Below, one piece after another: positions 16,996 to 24,603 of a stretch of 46,270 bases of DNA; position 1 is the first letter of the stretch; each line of letters opens with the position of its first letter. The position numbers and the translations under genes are program-made. This DNA comes from Eubacteriaceae bacterium. Lineage in GTDB: Bacteria; Bacillota; Clostridia; Eubacteriales; Alkalibacteraceae. Below the pieces are notes generated by a model, which had not been told where the DNA came from, did not search any database, and saw only the letters and a list, made by a program, of their open reading frames with translations. The stretch spans positions 1 to 46,270 of the forward strand of contig DMAW01000055.1 in assembly GCA_003446375.1 (NCBI GenBank), read 5' to 3'.

Positions 16996-17012
16996 TTGTA
17001 TGTTATGTACAA
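16996..17012. promoter_or_regulatory. TTGTA-N7-TACAA inverted repeat, candidate CdaR operator 2
   Basis: Same arms and 7-base spacing as at 12330-12346, with a different centre (TGTTATG). It lies between larA and the end of cdaR, upstream of the operon C promoter candidates. Recurrence of an exact spaced repeat at two pathway promoters and nowhere else noticed in the window supports a shared operator. Confidence 0.62.
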
Positions 17013-17044
17013 ATGGTATTGTTTTCATTTTGATATGCGGCCAT

Positions 17045-17074
17045 AAAAAAAGAGCGTCCCCTTATCCGCTCTTT
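17045..17074 (-). terminator. intrinsic terminator of cdaR
   Basis: Stem AAAGAGCG/CGCTCTTT (17049-17056 and 17067-17074) with a 10-base loop, followed on the minus strand by a run of T. It begins 15 bases after the cdaR stop codon and separates cdaR from operon C. Confidence 0.85.
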
Positions 17075-17089
17075 AATGTGGTTTAATTG

Positions 17090-18229
17090 TCACTTGTTGC
17101 GAAAATAATAAGCTAGTTCATTTAAAAATTCCCTGTCAGATGCGTTTGCGATAGGATCTATGTTTAAAGTGTTTTTAATCTTATTCAACCTGAACACCAG
17201 GGTATTTCTGTGCATAAATAGCTCTTTTGCGCTATTTACAACATTGTAGTTGTTATTGCTTAATACCTGTACGGTCTCTGCTATCATCTGCTGCTCATCT
17301 TCAGTGAATACTTTGTTGTATATGTTGAATATATCATCAAATTCCTTCATGGTCACGATGTTTCTAAAATAATCTACTATATTGTCGTCAAAGAAATTTA
17401 CCCCTTCTTTGTATTTTGTATGCAAAAACATCTCTAGTGCATGAATGTAGGATTTTCTATACATCCCCAAGCTGTTTTGCAGGCTTCCAATGTAAAAGCT
17501 AAAATCATCAGCTTGCAGATTATCGGGTATTCTCGTTAAAAAATCCTCAATGAATTCCTCCATATTATATCTGTAATCCGAAAGATCGTTTATCCCCTTG
17601 GTCTTAACAGATTTCAATACGACGATGTTATCATTTGATGCTATGGTAGCTAAATCTGTATGAACATATCCTTTTGACAAGCTCAGCGCTTTTAATATGT
17701 ATTGCGGGTCGTAACTTTTTTGCACTTTGATGACTATTGCTGTCCTCATAAGCTCTTTGTCAAGTTCTATCTCCTCTGCTAAACTGTTTAAAACTCCTGA
17801 ATCCGGGTTTTCTTCAAACAGCAGATAATACAAAAATTGTTCCGCCTTGTTTCGTCTGCTCCTTTTCCTCTCCATATAAAGCTCATATTCAAGCATCGCT
17901 TCCAGAGAAACCTTTACAAGCCCTGCAAAGGACTTTACATTCTCCGGATTTCCGGTCACGCAGATTACTCCTACAGGCTTGGACTTGTGCTCGATAAAAA
18001 GGTTTACCCCCGGTTTTGTCCCAATGAACTTCTTCTCTTGATCAACAACTCCTGTATCAAGGGTTCCATTTAGCATTCCATAAGCTACCTCATGAAAATC
18101 CCCTATTCTGCTGTCATCTCTGCTTGCGATTATAATTCCGTTTTCGTTCATGACATTTATATTGTATTCAAGGTACTTGCCCATTTTATCAATAAATCGT
18201 TGTGCCAATGCAGCATCCAATAAAGCCAT
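17090..18229 (-). CDS. cdaR: CdaR-family sugar diacid regulator
   Basis: Transcriptional regulator of 379 residues. The N-terminal sugar-diacid recognition domain (about 1-135) starts LDAALAQRFIDKMGKYLEYN and includes the ISRDD-like SRDDSRIGDFHEVAY segment. The middle is a GGDEF-like degenerate region common in PucR/CdaR proteins. The C-terminal HTH_30 domain (about 320-378) contains NNYNVVNSAKELFMHRNTLV. CdaR activates glucarate, galactarate and glycerate genes in E. coli in response to diacids, and the operons on this side encode exactly that pathway. It has its own promoter and terminator. The TTGTA-N7-TACAA repeats are its likely targets (inferred). Confidence 0.9.
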   Translation of the reverse strand: MALLDAALAQRFIDKMGKYLEYNINVMNENGIIIASRDDSRIGDFHEVAYGMLNGTLDTGVVDQEKKFIGTKPGVNLFIEHKSKPVGVICVTGNPENVKSFAGLVKVSLEAMLEYELYMERKRSRRNKAEQFLYYLLFEENPDSGVLNSLAEEIELDKELMRTAIVIKVQKSYDPQYILKALSLSKGYVHTDLATIASNDNIVVLKSVKTKGINDLSDYRYNMEEFIEDFLTRIPDNLQADDFSFYIGSLQNSLGMYRKSYIHALEMFLHTKYKEGVNFFDDNIVDYFRNIVTMKEFDDIFNIYNKVFTEDEQQMIAETVQVLSNNNYNVVNSAKELFMHRNTLVFRLNKIKNTLNIDPIANASDREFLNELAYYFRNK

Positions 18230-18291
18230 AGTATCCTCCTTCCAGCCGATAAAAACAATACTTCATTTATTAAATATATCCTTATAGTAAG

Positions 18292-18320
18292 ATTATAACT
18301 TTTTGTTTACTACCATGCAA
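18292..18320 (-). promoter_or_regulatory. promoter of cdaR
   Basis: Minus-strand TTGCAT (18320-18315), 17-base spacer, perfect TATAAT (18297-18292), about 60 bases before the cdaR ATG. The -35 box lies 5 bases after the AEC gene stop, so cdaR can be transcribed on its own. Confidence 0.65.
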
Positions 18321-18325
18321 TACGG

Positions 18326-19273
18326 CTATATCATCCCAATAGTTCTAAAAATAAAAACAAATGCGGTCATGGTTATTACAGATAGGAGGGTAGTTGCCAT
18401 TATTATGCTTGAAGCCAACTCTCCATCGCCCTCCATTCCTACTGCAATTATATAGGATACTGTTGCAGTGGGTACTCCAAAGAGTATGTAGATCAGTATT
18501 ATGTCAGCAGACTCAAACCCCATCTGCCAAGCAGCCATAACTGCCAGCAAAGGTATTAAGACAAGCTTTAATGCAGTTGCTTTTAAAGCCGGTGCCAGAT
18601 TATTGAAAATCACCCCGACATCTACGGAAGCTCCTATTGACAACAGAGCCAAAGGTGTAGCCAATGCTTCTAGATATCCTGCCGTCCTTAAAATAGTTGA
18701 AGGTATTTGGATGTCTGCTATGGCTGCCAAAAAACCTGCGAATATGCCTATTATCATTGGATTTTTGGCAAGCTCCATCAAACTGTCCTTTAGATTAACT
18801 TTTACTTCTCTATTCGGATTGTTGAAAGAAAATATAATGACCGCAAGTATATTGTATAATGGCATAGTCACTGCCAGCATCATAGGCGCCTTCGCTCCTA
18901 AAGACCCAGTTATATTTTCTATCAGAGAAAAGCCTACATATAGGAAATTTCCTCTGAACGAGCCTTGAATAAATGCACCTCTTTGACTTTGATTATTAAT
19001 TATAAAATAAGATATTATCCATGCAAAAACAACGCTCAGCACTACGCCTGACATTATGAAAACATAAAATCCAAAGTCCAATATCTCGCTTAAATCAACT
19101 GCTCTGACATCGTTGAACAGCTTTATAGGCAAAGCAATATAAAAAATGAGCCTATTTGCGCTCTTTACAAAGTCATGGTCTATCCAATTTCGTTTTTTAA
19201 GCATATAGCCTGCGAGCATCACCAAAAAAATAGGAGCTGCTATGCCTATGCTGAACATCAAATTATCTACCAT
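18326..19273 (-). CDS. AEC-family transporter (auxin efflux carrier/malonate permease type)
   Basis: Integral membrane protein of 315 residues with about ten predicted helices in two inverted halves, as in the AEC family. Segments such as APIFLVMLAGYMLKKRNWID at the start and PIMIGIFAGFLAAIADIQIP in the middle are characteristic. Bacterial members move malonate, malate, citrate or other organic acids, and some are permeases of unknown substrate. It lies upstream of cdaR in the same direction with no gap for a terminator. An organic-acid role linked to the aldarate cluster is plausible but not shown. Confidence 0.87.
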   Translation of the reverse strand: MVDNLMFSIGIAAPIFLVMLAGYMLKKRNWIDHDFVKSANRLIFYIALPIKLFNDVRAVDLSEILDFGFYVFIMSGVVLSVVFAWIISYFIINNQSQRGAFIQGSFRGNFLYVGFSLIENITGSLGAKAPMMLAVTMPLYNILAVIIFSFNNPNREVKVNLKDSLMELAKNPMIIGIFAGFLAAIADIQIPSTILRTAGYLEALATPLALLSIGASVDVGVIFNNLAPALKATALKLVLIPLLAVMAAWQMGFESADIILIYILFGVPTATVSYIIAVGMEGDGELASSIIMATTLLSVITMTAFVFIFRTIGMI

Positions 19274-19398
19274 AGTCTATTACCTTTCCTGTTAGGTTAT
19301 TACTTTTAATTTTATATCATTAAATCTTACTTAAAAATGTAACCTAAATATTAAAAAAAACTTATCCATTGTACTATATGCACAACTGTACAGGTACT

Positions 19399-19432
19399 CA
19401 TAAAGCCTTGAAAGTGCTTTCAAGGCTTTATG
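19399..19432 (-). terminator. intrinsic terminator of mscS
   Basis: Perfect inverted repeat of 16 bp (arms 19399-19414 and 19417-19432) with a tight loop, beginning 2 bases beyond the mscS stop codon. The T content after it is modest. The stem strength and position make a terminator likely. Confidence 0.75.
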
Positions 19433-19434
19433 CT

Positions 19435-20232
19435 TTACTTTATCATATGAACGTCCATTTGGGGAAAAGGAATGCTTATGTTTTTTTCATCGAAGGCTAT
19501 TTTCACTTTTTCCATAGTTTCAAAATATATGGTCCAATAATCATCTGCATTGCACCATACTCTGTAATAGAAGTTTATGGAGCTTGCATCGTGTTGTCCA
19601 AGGACTATCTGTGGTTCCGGCTCCTTCAAGACCAATGGATCCTCCATGGCAATTTTTTTAAGGGTCTCCTTAACTTCAAGTATATCGGACTCATATCCAA
19701 CCCCAAAAACAAAGTCAACGCGTCTTGTAGGATTTGCCGTGTAATTTACCGTCCCGCTGTTTGACATATTTGAATTAGGCACGATTATTTTTTTATTGTC
19801 CGGAGTCGTCAATATCGTGTAAAACATCTGTATTTCAGTCACTGTCCCAGAGTAACCTGCTGCTTCTATATAATCGCCTACAGTAAAAGGCTTAAGCAAT
19901 AGTATCAAAACTCCGCCGGCAAAATTAGACAGACTTCCCTGAAGAGCAAGACCTATAGCTAAACCTGCCGAACCCAGTATCGCTATGAAGGAAGTCATTT
20001 GAGCCCCCATCATGGATGCTACGGATATGATAAGAACGATTTTCAGTGTAATCTTAATCAAAGACATAAGGAAAGGTCTTAAAGATACATCCAAGTTGTT
20101 CTTTTCGAAGCCTTTCTCTACAAATTTCATAAAATGCTTTATTACAGCCAATCCTATTAGCAGCACGACAAGAGACAGTATTATGCGCCCACCATAAGTA
20201 ACGGCCTGTTCATACAAGTAATCCAGATTCAT
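19435..20232 (-). CDS. mscS: small-conductance mechanosensitive channel (MscS)
   Basis: Membrane channel of 265 residues that opens under membrane tension to release solutes on hypo-osmotic shock. Three helices precede the pore-lining signature GSAGLAIGLALQGSLSNFAG around residues 85-104. The beta domain follows with KPFTVGDYIEAAGYSGTV and the IIVPNSNMSNS segment. The length and single-domain layout match E. coli MscS. A GGAGGAAG site precedes the ATG. It is a single-gene unit with a terminator directly behind it. Confidence 0.95.
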   Translation of the reverse strand: MNLDYLYEQAVTYGGRIILSLVVLLIGLAVIKHFMKFVEKGFEKNNLDVSLRPFLMSLIKITLKIVLIISVASMMGAQMTSFIAILGSAGLAIGLALQGSLSNFAGGVLILLLKPFTVGDYIEAAGYSGTVTEIQMFYTILTTPDNKKIIVPNSNMSNSGTVNYTANPTRRVDFVFGVGYESDILEVKETLKKIAMEDPLVLKEPEPQIVLGQHDASSINFYYRVWCNADDYWTIYFETMEKVKIAFDEKNISIPFPQMDVHMIK

Positions 20233-20338
20233 ATTTTCTTCCTCCCGTATTTTGTCTGTATTTTTTCCTATTCTATTAGTTTAGTATATATTAAAGACTT
20301 TTTCCAGCATAGGAATAAAAGCACTTAAAGAAATTATG

Positions 20339-20367
20339 TTGTATCTGAGAAATTCTTATGATATAAT
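20339..20367 (+). promoter_or_regulatory. promoter of the repeat-protein gene
   Basis: TTGTAT (20339-20344), 17-base spacer, perfect TATAAT (20362-20367) with the extended -10 TG at 20359-20360. Transcription would start near 20374, only about 15 bases before the hairpin at 20389. Confidence 0.7.
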
Positions 20368-20388
20368 CCTAATCAATATAAACTTTGC

Positions 20389-20424
20389 AAAGGTGCATTG
20401 ATCTCTGATCGATGTGCCTTTTTT
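20389..20424 (+). terminator. leader terminator/attenuator hairpin
   Basis: A 15-pair stem with three wobbles (arms 20389-20403 and 20407-20421, loop TCT) is followed by a T run ending at 20424. It lies between a strong promoter and the SD site of the downstream gene, so it would stop most transcripts in the leader unless something prevents it. It may also yield a short RNA of about 50 bases. Confidence 0.65.
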
Positions 20425-20454
20425 ACTTATTCATTATAAGGAGCGTGAAATAAA

Positions 20455-21399
20455 ATGAAAGAATATATAACAACATATGGAACCCTCAAAGGCATTTCCC
20501 ATCCGGTTTTCCACAAAAACGGATCTTTATCAAGATGCGGCCTCACAGAACCTGTGACCCTTAAAACACCCGTCGGTCATCTTGTTCCTCTATATGATTT
20601 TTATGGCAGGCGTTCAAAATCTGACAGCGTATCATTTTATTCAAACGGAACCTTAAAAAGCATTTGCCTCCACAAGCAGGCACTAATAGATACTCCTGCA
20701 GGAAGCATCTCTGCTGAGAAGATCATATTTTATCCTTCCGGCAAAATAAAAAGACTATTCCCCCTAGACGGGTCAGTCACTGGGTTTTGGACAGAGCAAG
20801 ATGAATCGGTACTGGCGGATCCTCTAAAATTAAACATAGGAAAAAACGCTCTAAACGTGCGCCTTATCGGAGCTTGCTTCTATGAAAACGACACTGTAAG
20901 AAGCCTGACGCTATGGCCGGGAGAAAAAAAAGAGATCCTGACTCCCTTGGGCAAATTTGCTGTCAGGTGCGGAATTTCTTATTATGAAAACGGCGACCTA
21001 AAGTCTTGGGAACCTGCATTCCCTTACAAGATAGATACTCCTATCGGCAAAATAACCGCCTATGACAACAACCCACTTGGGATAAACGGGGATTTAAACT
21101 CCGTTGAGTTCCACTCTGACGGAAATCTTAAATCCATGAAAACAGACATGAATCTAATAGAAGTCTATAACAATGGCATACGTGTAAAAACCATATCTCC
21201 CAAGCTTGTCAGAAGTTTTATGGATCCACTAAAAAAAGAGCTTCTCCCCATAAAGCTTAGCTTTACGAAAGAAGCCCTATCCCTTGAATTTGAAAACTCT
21301 AGTTATAGCATCTTAGATCACGAGTTTATAATAAAGTCCTACATTCCACCTATGGAACTTTGCAGCGACTGCTCAAGCTGCAGCAGCTCTTGCAGTTGA
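20455..21399 (+). CDS. MORN/YwqK-like repeat protein with cysteine-rich tail
   Basis: A 314-residue soluble protein I cannot assign to a named family. It is built from repeats with the consensus F-Y-x-N-G-x-L-K-S, at about residues 19-26, 61-69, 92-100, 142-150, 176-184 and 219-227. Most are paired with a TPxG turn (38-41, 80-83, 163-166, 195-198). This resembles MORN/YwqK-type beta-hairpin repeats. No signal peptide or membrane segment is seen. The last 12 residues are almost all Cys and Ser, with Cys303, 306, 309 and 313, suggesting metal binding or thiol chemistry. It has an AAGGAG site before the ATG and an attenuator-like leader. No function is proposed. Confidence 0.75.
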   Translation: MKEYITTYGTLKGISHPVFHKNGSLSRCGLTEPVTLKTPVGHLVPLYDFYGRRSKSDSVSFYSNGTLKSICLHKQALIDTPAGSISAEKIIFYPSGKIKRLFPLDGSVTGFWTEQDESVLADPLKLNIGKNALNVRLIGACFYENDTVRSLTLWPGEKKEILTPLGKFAVRCGISYYENGDLKSWEPAFPYKIDTPIGKITAYDNNPLGINGDLNSVEFHSDGNLKSMKTDMNLIEVYNNGIRVKTISPKLVRSFMDPLKKELLPIKLSFTKEALSLEFENSSYSILDHEFIIKSYIPPMELCSDCSSCSSSCS

Positions 21400-21431
21400 T
21401 ATAAAAAGATTATCATCTCTACCTGATTTCT

Positions 21432-21463
21432 AAGGCCTTTTACTCTATATCCTAAAAGGCCTT
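21432..21463. terminator. bidirectional intrinsic terminator
   Basis: An 11-bp perfect stem (arms 21432-21442 and 21453-21463, 10-base loop) centred between the convergent repeat-protein gene and the DUF503 gene. It has short T runs on either side. Confidence 0.75.
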
Positions 21464-21482
21464 TACCGCATTTATGAGCTTA

Positions 21483-21770
21483 TCATATTTTAAATACTTC
21501 TCTAGAGCAGTTTATTACTTCCAGCCTGTGCTCCTGTTCTATCAAAGCAAGGATTCTATCTAGCTTCTGATCTATTTCCACCTGACTCAAGGAACAGAAC
21601 GAAAACCCTATTTTTCCTTTCTTCCATAGATCGTTGTCTCCGCTTTCAATTACAGATATGGCAAATCTGCTTTTTATTTTATTTATAAGACTTTTAACGA
21701 CGCTTCTTTTTTCTTTTAGAGACCCTGACTCATAAATCAAGAATTCTACTTCACATCCTGCAATGAACAT
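21483..21770 (-). CDS. DUF503 family protein
   Basis: Small protein of 95 residues of the DUF503 family, function unknown. It begins MFIAGCEVEFLIYESGSLKE, followed by the conserved KRSVVKSLINKIKSRF and VIESGDNDLWKKGKIGF. In many Bacillota, DUF503 genes sit near translation or ribosome-maturation genes; here the neighbourhood does not say. The ATG at 21770 has AGGAGG 6 bases upstream. A longer in-frame reading that extends to 21935 lies opposite a separate small gene and is rejected. Confidence 0.88.
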   Translation of the reverse strand: MFIAGCEVEFLIYESGSLKEKRSVVKSLINKIKSRFAISVIESGDNDLWKKGKIGFSFCSLSQVEIDQKLDRILALIEQEHRLEVINCSREVFKI

Positions 21771-21843
21771 ATTGCACCTCCTGTTTTCTTTTTTCAATTC
21801 AGGGAATAAATAAATAAAGTCGATACCAATGTTGGAGGTAAAC

Positions 21844-21960
21844 ATGTCTAGAGAAAAATGCTGCGGCAAATTTAAAAAAAAGGGCAAATACTGCAAAGAC
21901 TGCCCTTTGATAAATATCGATAAGAAAAAAGACAAGAAGAAAAAAAAGAAAAAGAAATGA
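21844..21960 (+). CDS. 38-residue Cys/Lys-rich small protein
   Basis: ATG at 21844 with a strong GGAGGT site 5 bases upstream, stop TGA at 21958-21960. The product starts MSREKCCGKFKKKGKYCKDC. It has Cys6, Cys7, Cys17 and Cys20 (CC-x9-C-x2-C) and then a tail almost entirely of lysine (12 of the last 13 residues are Lys or Asp). This looks like a tiny zinc- or Fe-S-binding module with a polycationic, nucleic-acid-binding tail. Similar short CC/CxxCP proteins are familiar from anaerobe genomes but have no assigned role to my knowledge. It is divergent from DUF503 (73-base gap) and convergent with aguB (2-base gap). Confidence 0.7.
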   Translation: MSREKCCGKFKKKGKYCKDCPLINIDKKKDKKKKKKKK

Positions 21961-21962
21961 CC

Positions 21963-22835
21963 TTATTTCACCACACCATCATATGTCAGTATGGGCCGGT
22001 ATAAATCCGGTCTTCTGTCCCTGAAAATTCCCCATTCTATTCTTTGTTCCATAAGGGCATCAAGATCAAATTCAGCCACAACAACCTCTTCTGACTCTCT
22101 TCCGGCTTGCTTTACTATCTCCCCTGTAGGTCCAGATATAAAAGAAGAACCGTAAAACTTTATAGTAGAATCACCAATGGTTTCCGACCCTATCCTATTA
22201 GATGCTACGACAGGCACCAAATTACATGCACCGTGGCCTGTCATGCACCTCTGCCAGTGATTCTTTGAATCCACATCAGGGTTTTCCGGCTCAGAACCTA
22301 TTGCTGTAGGATAAAAGAGTATTTCAGCGCCCATCAAGGCCATGCATCTTGCAGCTTCAGGAAACCATTGATCCCAACATATACCTACACCTATTTTTCC
22401 AAATTTTGTATTCCAAGCCTTAAAGCCTGTATCCCCCGGGTTAAAGTAGTATTTTTCTTCATAACCCGGGCCATCTGGAATATGGCTCTTTCTGTATATA
22501 CCTAAAACTTCTCCATCAGCATCTATAATTGCTATTGAATTATAAAGTGCATTGTTTTTTCTTTCATAAAAACTTATAGGCAGCACAACGCCAAGCTCCA
22601 ATGCAATTTCCTTAAAGTGGTTAATCCCATCATTTTCTTCTAATGGTTTCGCCAGATTGTAAAATTCCGGCTTTTCCTTTTGACAAAAATAAAGATTTTC
22701 ATAAAGCTCCTGAATAAGGATTATATTTGCCTCCATGGATGCTGCTTTTCTTACGAGTTTTTCGGCATTTTTTATATTTTCTTTTATATTATCGCTACAG
22801 CGCATCTGTGTCGCTGCTACCTTTACCATTCTCAT
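21963..22835 (-). CDS. aguB: N-carbamoylputrescine amidase
   Basis: Nitrilase-superfamily amidase of 290 residues that hydrolyses N-carbamoylputrescine to putrescine, CO2 and ammonia. The Glu-Lys-Cys triad is Glu43 (IQELYENLYF), Lys116 (YRKSHIPDGPGY) and Cys153 (GVGICWDQWFPE); these flanks are diagnostic of AguB. The ATG at 22835 is chosen because AAGGAGG lies upstream and the start is one base after the aguA stop, so the two are translationally coupled. An ATG at 22862 inside aguA has no SD site. Together with aguA it makes putrescine from agmatine. Confidence 0.93.
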   Translation of the reverse strand: MRMVKVAATQMRCSDNIKENIKNAEKLVRKAASMEANIILIQELYENLYFCQKEKPEFYNLAKPLEENDGINHFKEIALELGVVLPISFYERKNNALYNSIAIIDADGEVLGIYRKSHIPDGPGYEEKYYFNPGDTGFKAWNTKFGKIGVGICWDQWFPEAARCMALMGAEILFYPTAIGSEPENPDVDSKNHWQRCMTGHGACNLVPVVASNRIGSETIGDSTIKFYGSSFISGPTGEIVKQAGRESEEVVVAEFDLDALMEQRIEWGIFRDRRPDLYRPILTYDGVVK

Positions 22836-22836
22836 C

Positions 22837-23880
22837 TTATTGACATCCTCCTTCCATTCCACAAGGAACCTGCTGGGTTATGCAGTGTACGTTACCGCCC
22901 TCCTTAACCAACTCTAGCCCGTCTACAGCAACTATCTTTCTGTGGGGAAAAACATCTGAGAGCATCTCTATAGCCTTATGATCGCTATCTGTTGCATCGC
23001 CGCCGAATACAGGCAGTATTATCCCACCGTTAACAAAGTAGAAGTTCAAATAGCTTAGAGTCAGCCTTTTCCCTTTGTATATTCTCATAGGTGGTTGAGG
23101 AATTTGGATTACTTTAATCTTTCTTCCTTTTGCATCAACGGAATCATTTAATACATCCAATGCTTTTCTGGTTATTTCATGATTAGGGTCTTCGGAATCA
23201 TCACACGTCTGTACGATAACTACTCCCGGTCCGGCAAAACAGGCTATATTATCTATATGTCCATCAGTTTCGTCACCATCTAGTCCTTCTTCGAGCCAGA
23301 TTATTTTTTTTGCTCCCAAGTAATCATACAGGATTTTTTCTATTTCATCCTGAGACATCTGAGGGTTTCTATTTTTATTTAGCAGACACTGTTTCGTTGT
23401 CAAGATAGTGCCTTCTCCATCTGAGTGTATGCTTCCTCCTTCGAGAACCAATGGGGGGTTGATCTCCTTCACATTCATGGCCTTTAGAAGTTTCTCTCCT
23501 ACCAAATCGTCTAAATCGTATGGCTTATACTTTTCTCCCCAAGCGTTGAATCTCCAGTTAAGGGCTGCAAGCTTTCCTTCTTTATCATATCCGAAAGTAG
23601 GTATGTTGTCTCTAGCCCAGGCATCATCATGTTCTATGACCAAATAGTCGACATCATCTTTCAAGTAAGCCTTTGCGCTGCCTAGGTCATCACCATTTAC
23701 TATCAAGCTCACCCCTTCAAACTCAAGGATGGCCTTTATTACCTGCGAATAGGCATTTTTAATTTTTTCGTAGTTCTCAGGCCATATCATGGATTCTCTC
23801 ACCGGCCATTCTAAAATAGTTCGGCTATGTTCTTCCCATTCACCTGGCATCCTAAATTTGTTGTCTGTCAATTCATGCAC
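22837..23880 (-). CDS. aguA: agmatine deiminase
   Basis: Converts agmatine to N-carbamoylputrescine and ammonia. The 347 residues have the PPAD/guanidine-modifying fold signatures: RMPGEWEEHSRTILEWP at the start, EHDDAWARDNIPTF near residue 83, and DGDETDGHIDNIACF near 203. The catalytic cysteine is Cys333 in GGNVHCITQQVPCG. It is followed directly by aguB. No agmatine/putrescine antiporter or carbamate kinase is adjacent, so this is the amidase (biosynthetic) route rather than the energy-yielding agmatine deiminase pathway with putrescine carbamoyltransferase. Confidence 0.95.
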   Translation of the reverse strand: MHELTDNKFRMPGEWEEHSRTILEWPVRESMIWPENYEKIKNAYSQVIKAILEFEGVSLIVNGDDLGSAKAYLKDDVDYLVIEHDDAWARDNIPTFGYDKEGKLAALNWRFNAWGEKYKPYDLDDLVGEKLLKAMNVKEINPPLVLEGGSIHSDGEGTILTTKQCLLNKNRNPQMSQDEIEKILYDYLGAKKIIWLEEGLDGDETDGHIDNIACFAGPGVVIVQTCDDSEDPNHEITRKALDVLNDSVDAKGRKIKVIQIPQPPMRIYKGKRLTLSYLNFYFVNGGIILPVFGGDATDSDHKAIEMLSDVFPHRKIVAVDGLELVKEGGNVHCITQQVPCGMEGGCQ

Positions 23881-23955
23881 CCCATTTTTATGTTTAGGAA
23901 ATCATTATACCCATATTGACTACGCCTTTGCAAGGATATCTTGACTCCGTTGCTT

Positions 23956-24588
23956 TTAACCTTCAATTTTTGATATCCATCGATCGTGAGCTTTCCCAAA
24001 TACGCCCAAAGCGATAATCCCTCCGCTCAAGGCCATGGTCATATCCCACTGTGTGTCCCATTCATCACCTTGATAGGATAATATCACGCTGCCCGGTATG
24101 CCCGTCACCTTTGATGCAGTAAATTCCAGAAGCTCATAAAACGCGCTAAATCCTAAAACCATGGATATCACTATCAGGTAAAACATCTTACTTCTTTTTA
24201 AATATCCTGCTCTCAACAAGAGCTCCTTTGTCATAAATGCAGGCATGAGTCCCTGAAAAAAATGTCCGACCCTATCGAAATGATTCCGGCTTAAATCCAT
24301 GCTTTCCATCAGATAATCAAATAAAGGATTTCTTTCGTAAGTATATTTTGATCCCACCAAAAGAACAATCATATGTACAAGCACGACGGAATATACAAAT
24401 GTCGTAAAAGTGAATCGTTTGTAAGTTGCAACCAATACTCCCACAATCAGCATTGCAGGAAGCGCTTCAAAAAACCAGGTAAATAAAGTGTATGCGTCTA
24501 TGTATGACCATATCAAAACAAAAGCGAAAACAATCAGCATTGATATGTGAATCCCTTTTGTTGAATCCCGTGTGTTTTTCATAGCCAA
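23956..24588 (-). CDS. DUF2238 (YjdF-type) membrane protein
   Basis: Integral membrane protein of 210 residues with about six predicted helices. The family signature is clear: YERNPLFDYL, then RNHFDRVGHFFQGLMPA near residue 100, FSAFYELLEFTASKVTG, and GDEWDTQWDMTMALSGG. The conserved Asp, His and Glu residues in membrane regions hint at ion or metal handling, but the function of the family is unknown. It lies 15 bases after the glutaredoxin-like gene and probably shares its transcript. Confidence 0.88.
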   Translation of the reverse strand: MAMKNTRDSTKGIHISMLIVFAFVLIWSYIDAYTLFTWFFEALPAMLIVGVLVATYKRFTFTTFVYSVVLVHMIVLLVGSKYTYERNPLFDYLMESMDLSRNHFDRVGHFFQGLMPAFMTKELLLRAGYLKRSKMFYLIVISMVLGFSAFYELLEFTASKVTGIPGSVILSYQGDEWDTQWDMTMALSGGIIALGVFGKAHDRWISKIEG

Positions 24589-24603
24589 CCTCCGATTATT
24601 TGC

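Noticed and set aside
21771..21935. Long N-terminal extension of the DUF503 protein
   Set aside because: The family starts at MFIAG, with AGGAGG directly upstream. The extension is antisense to the small Cys/Lys gene.
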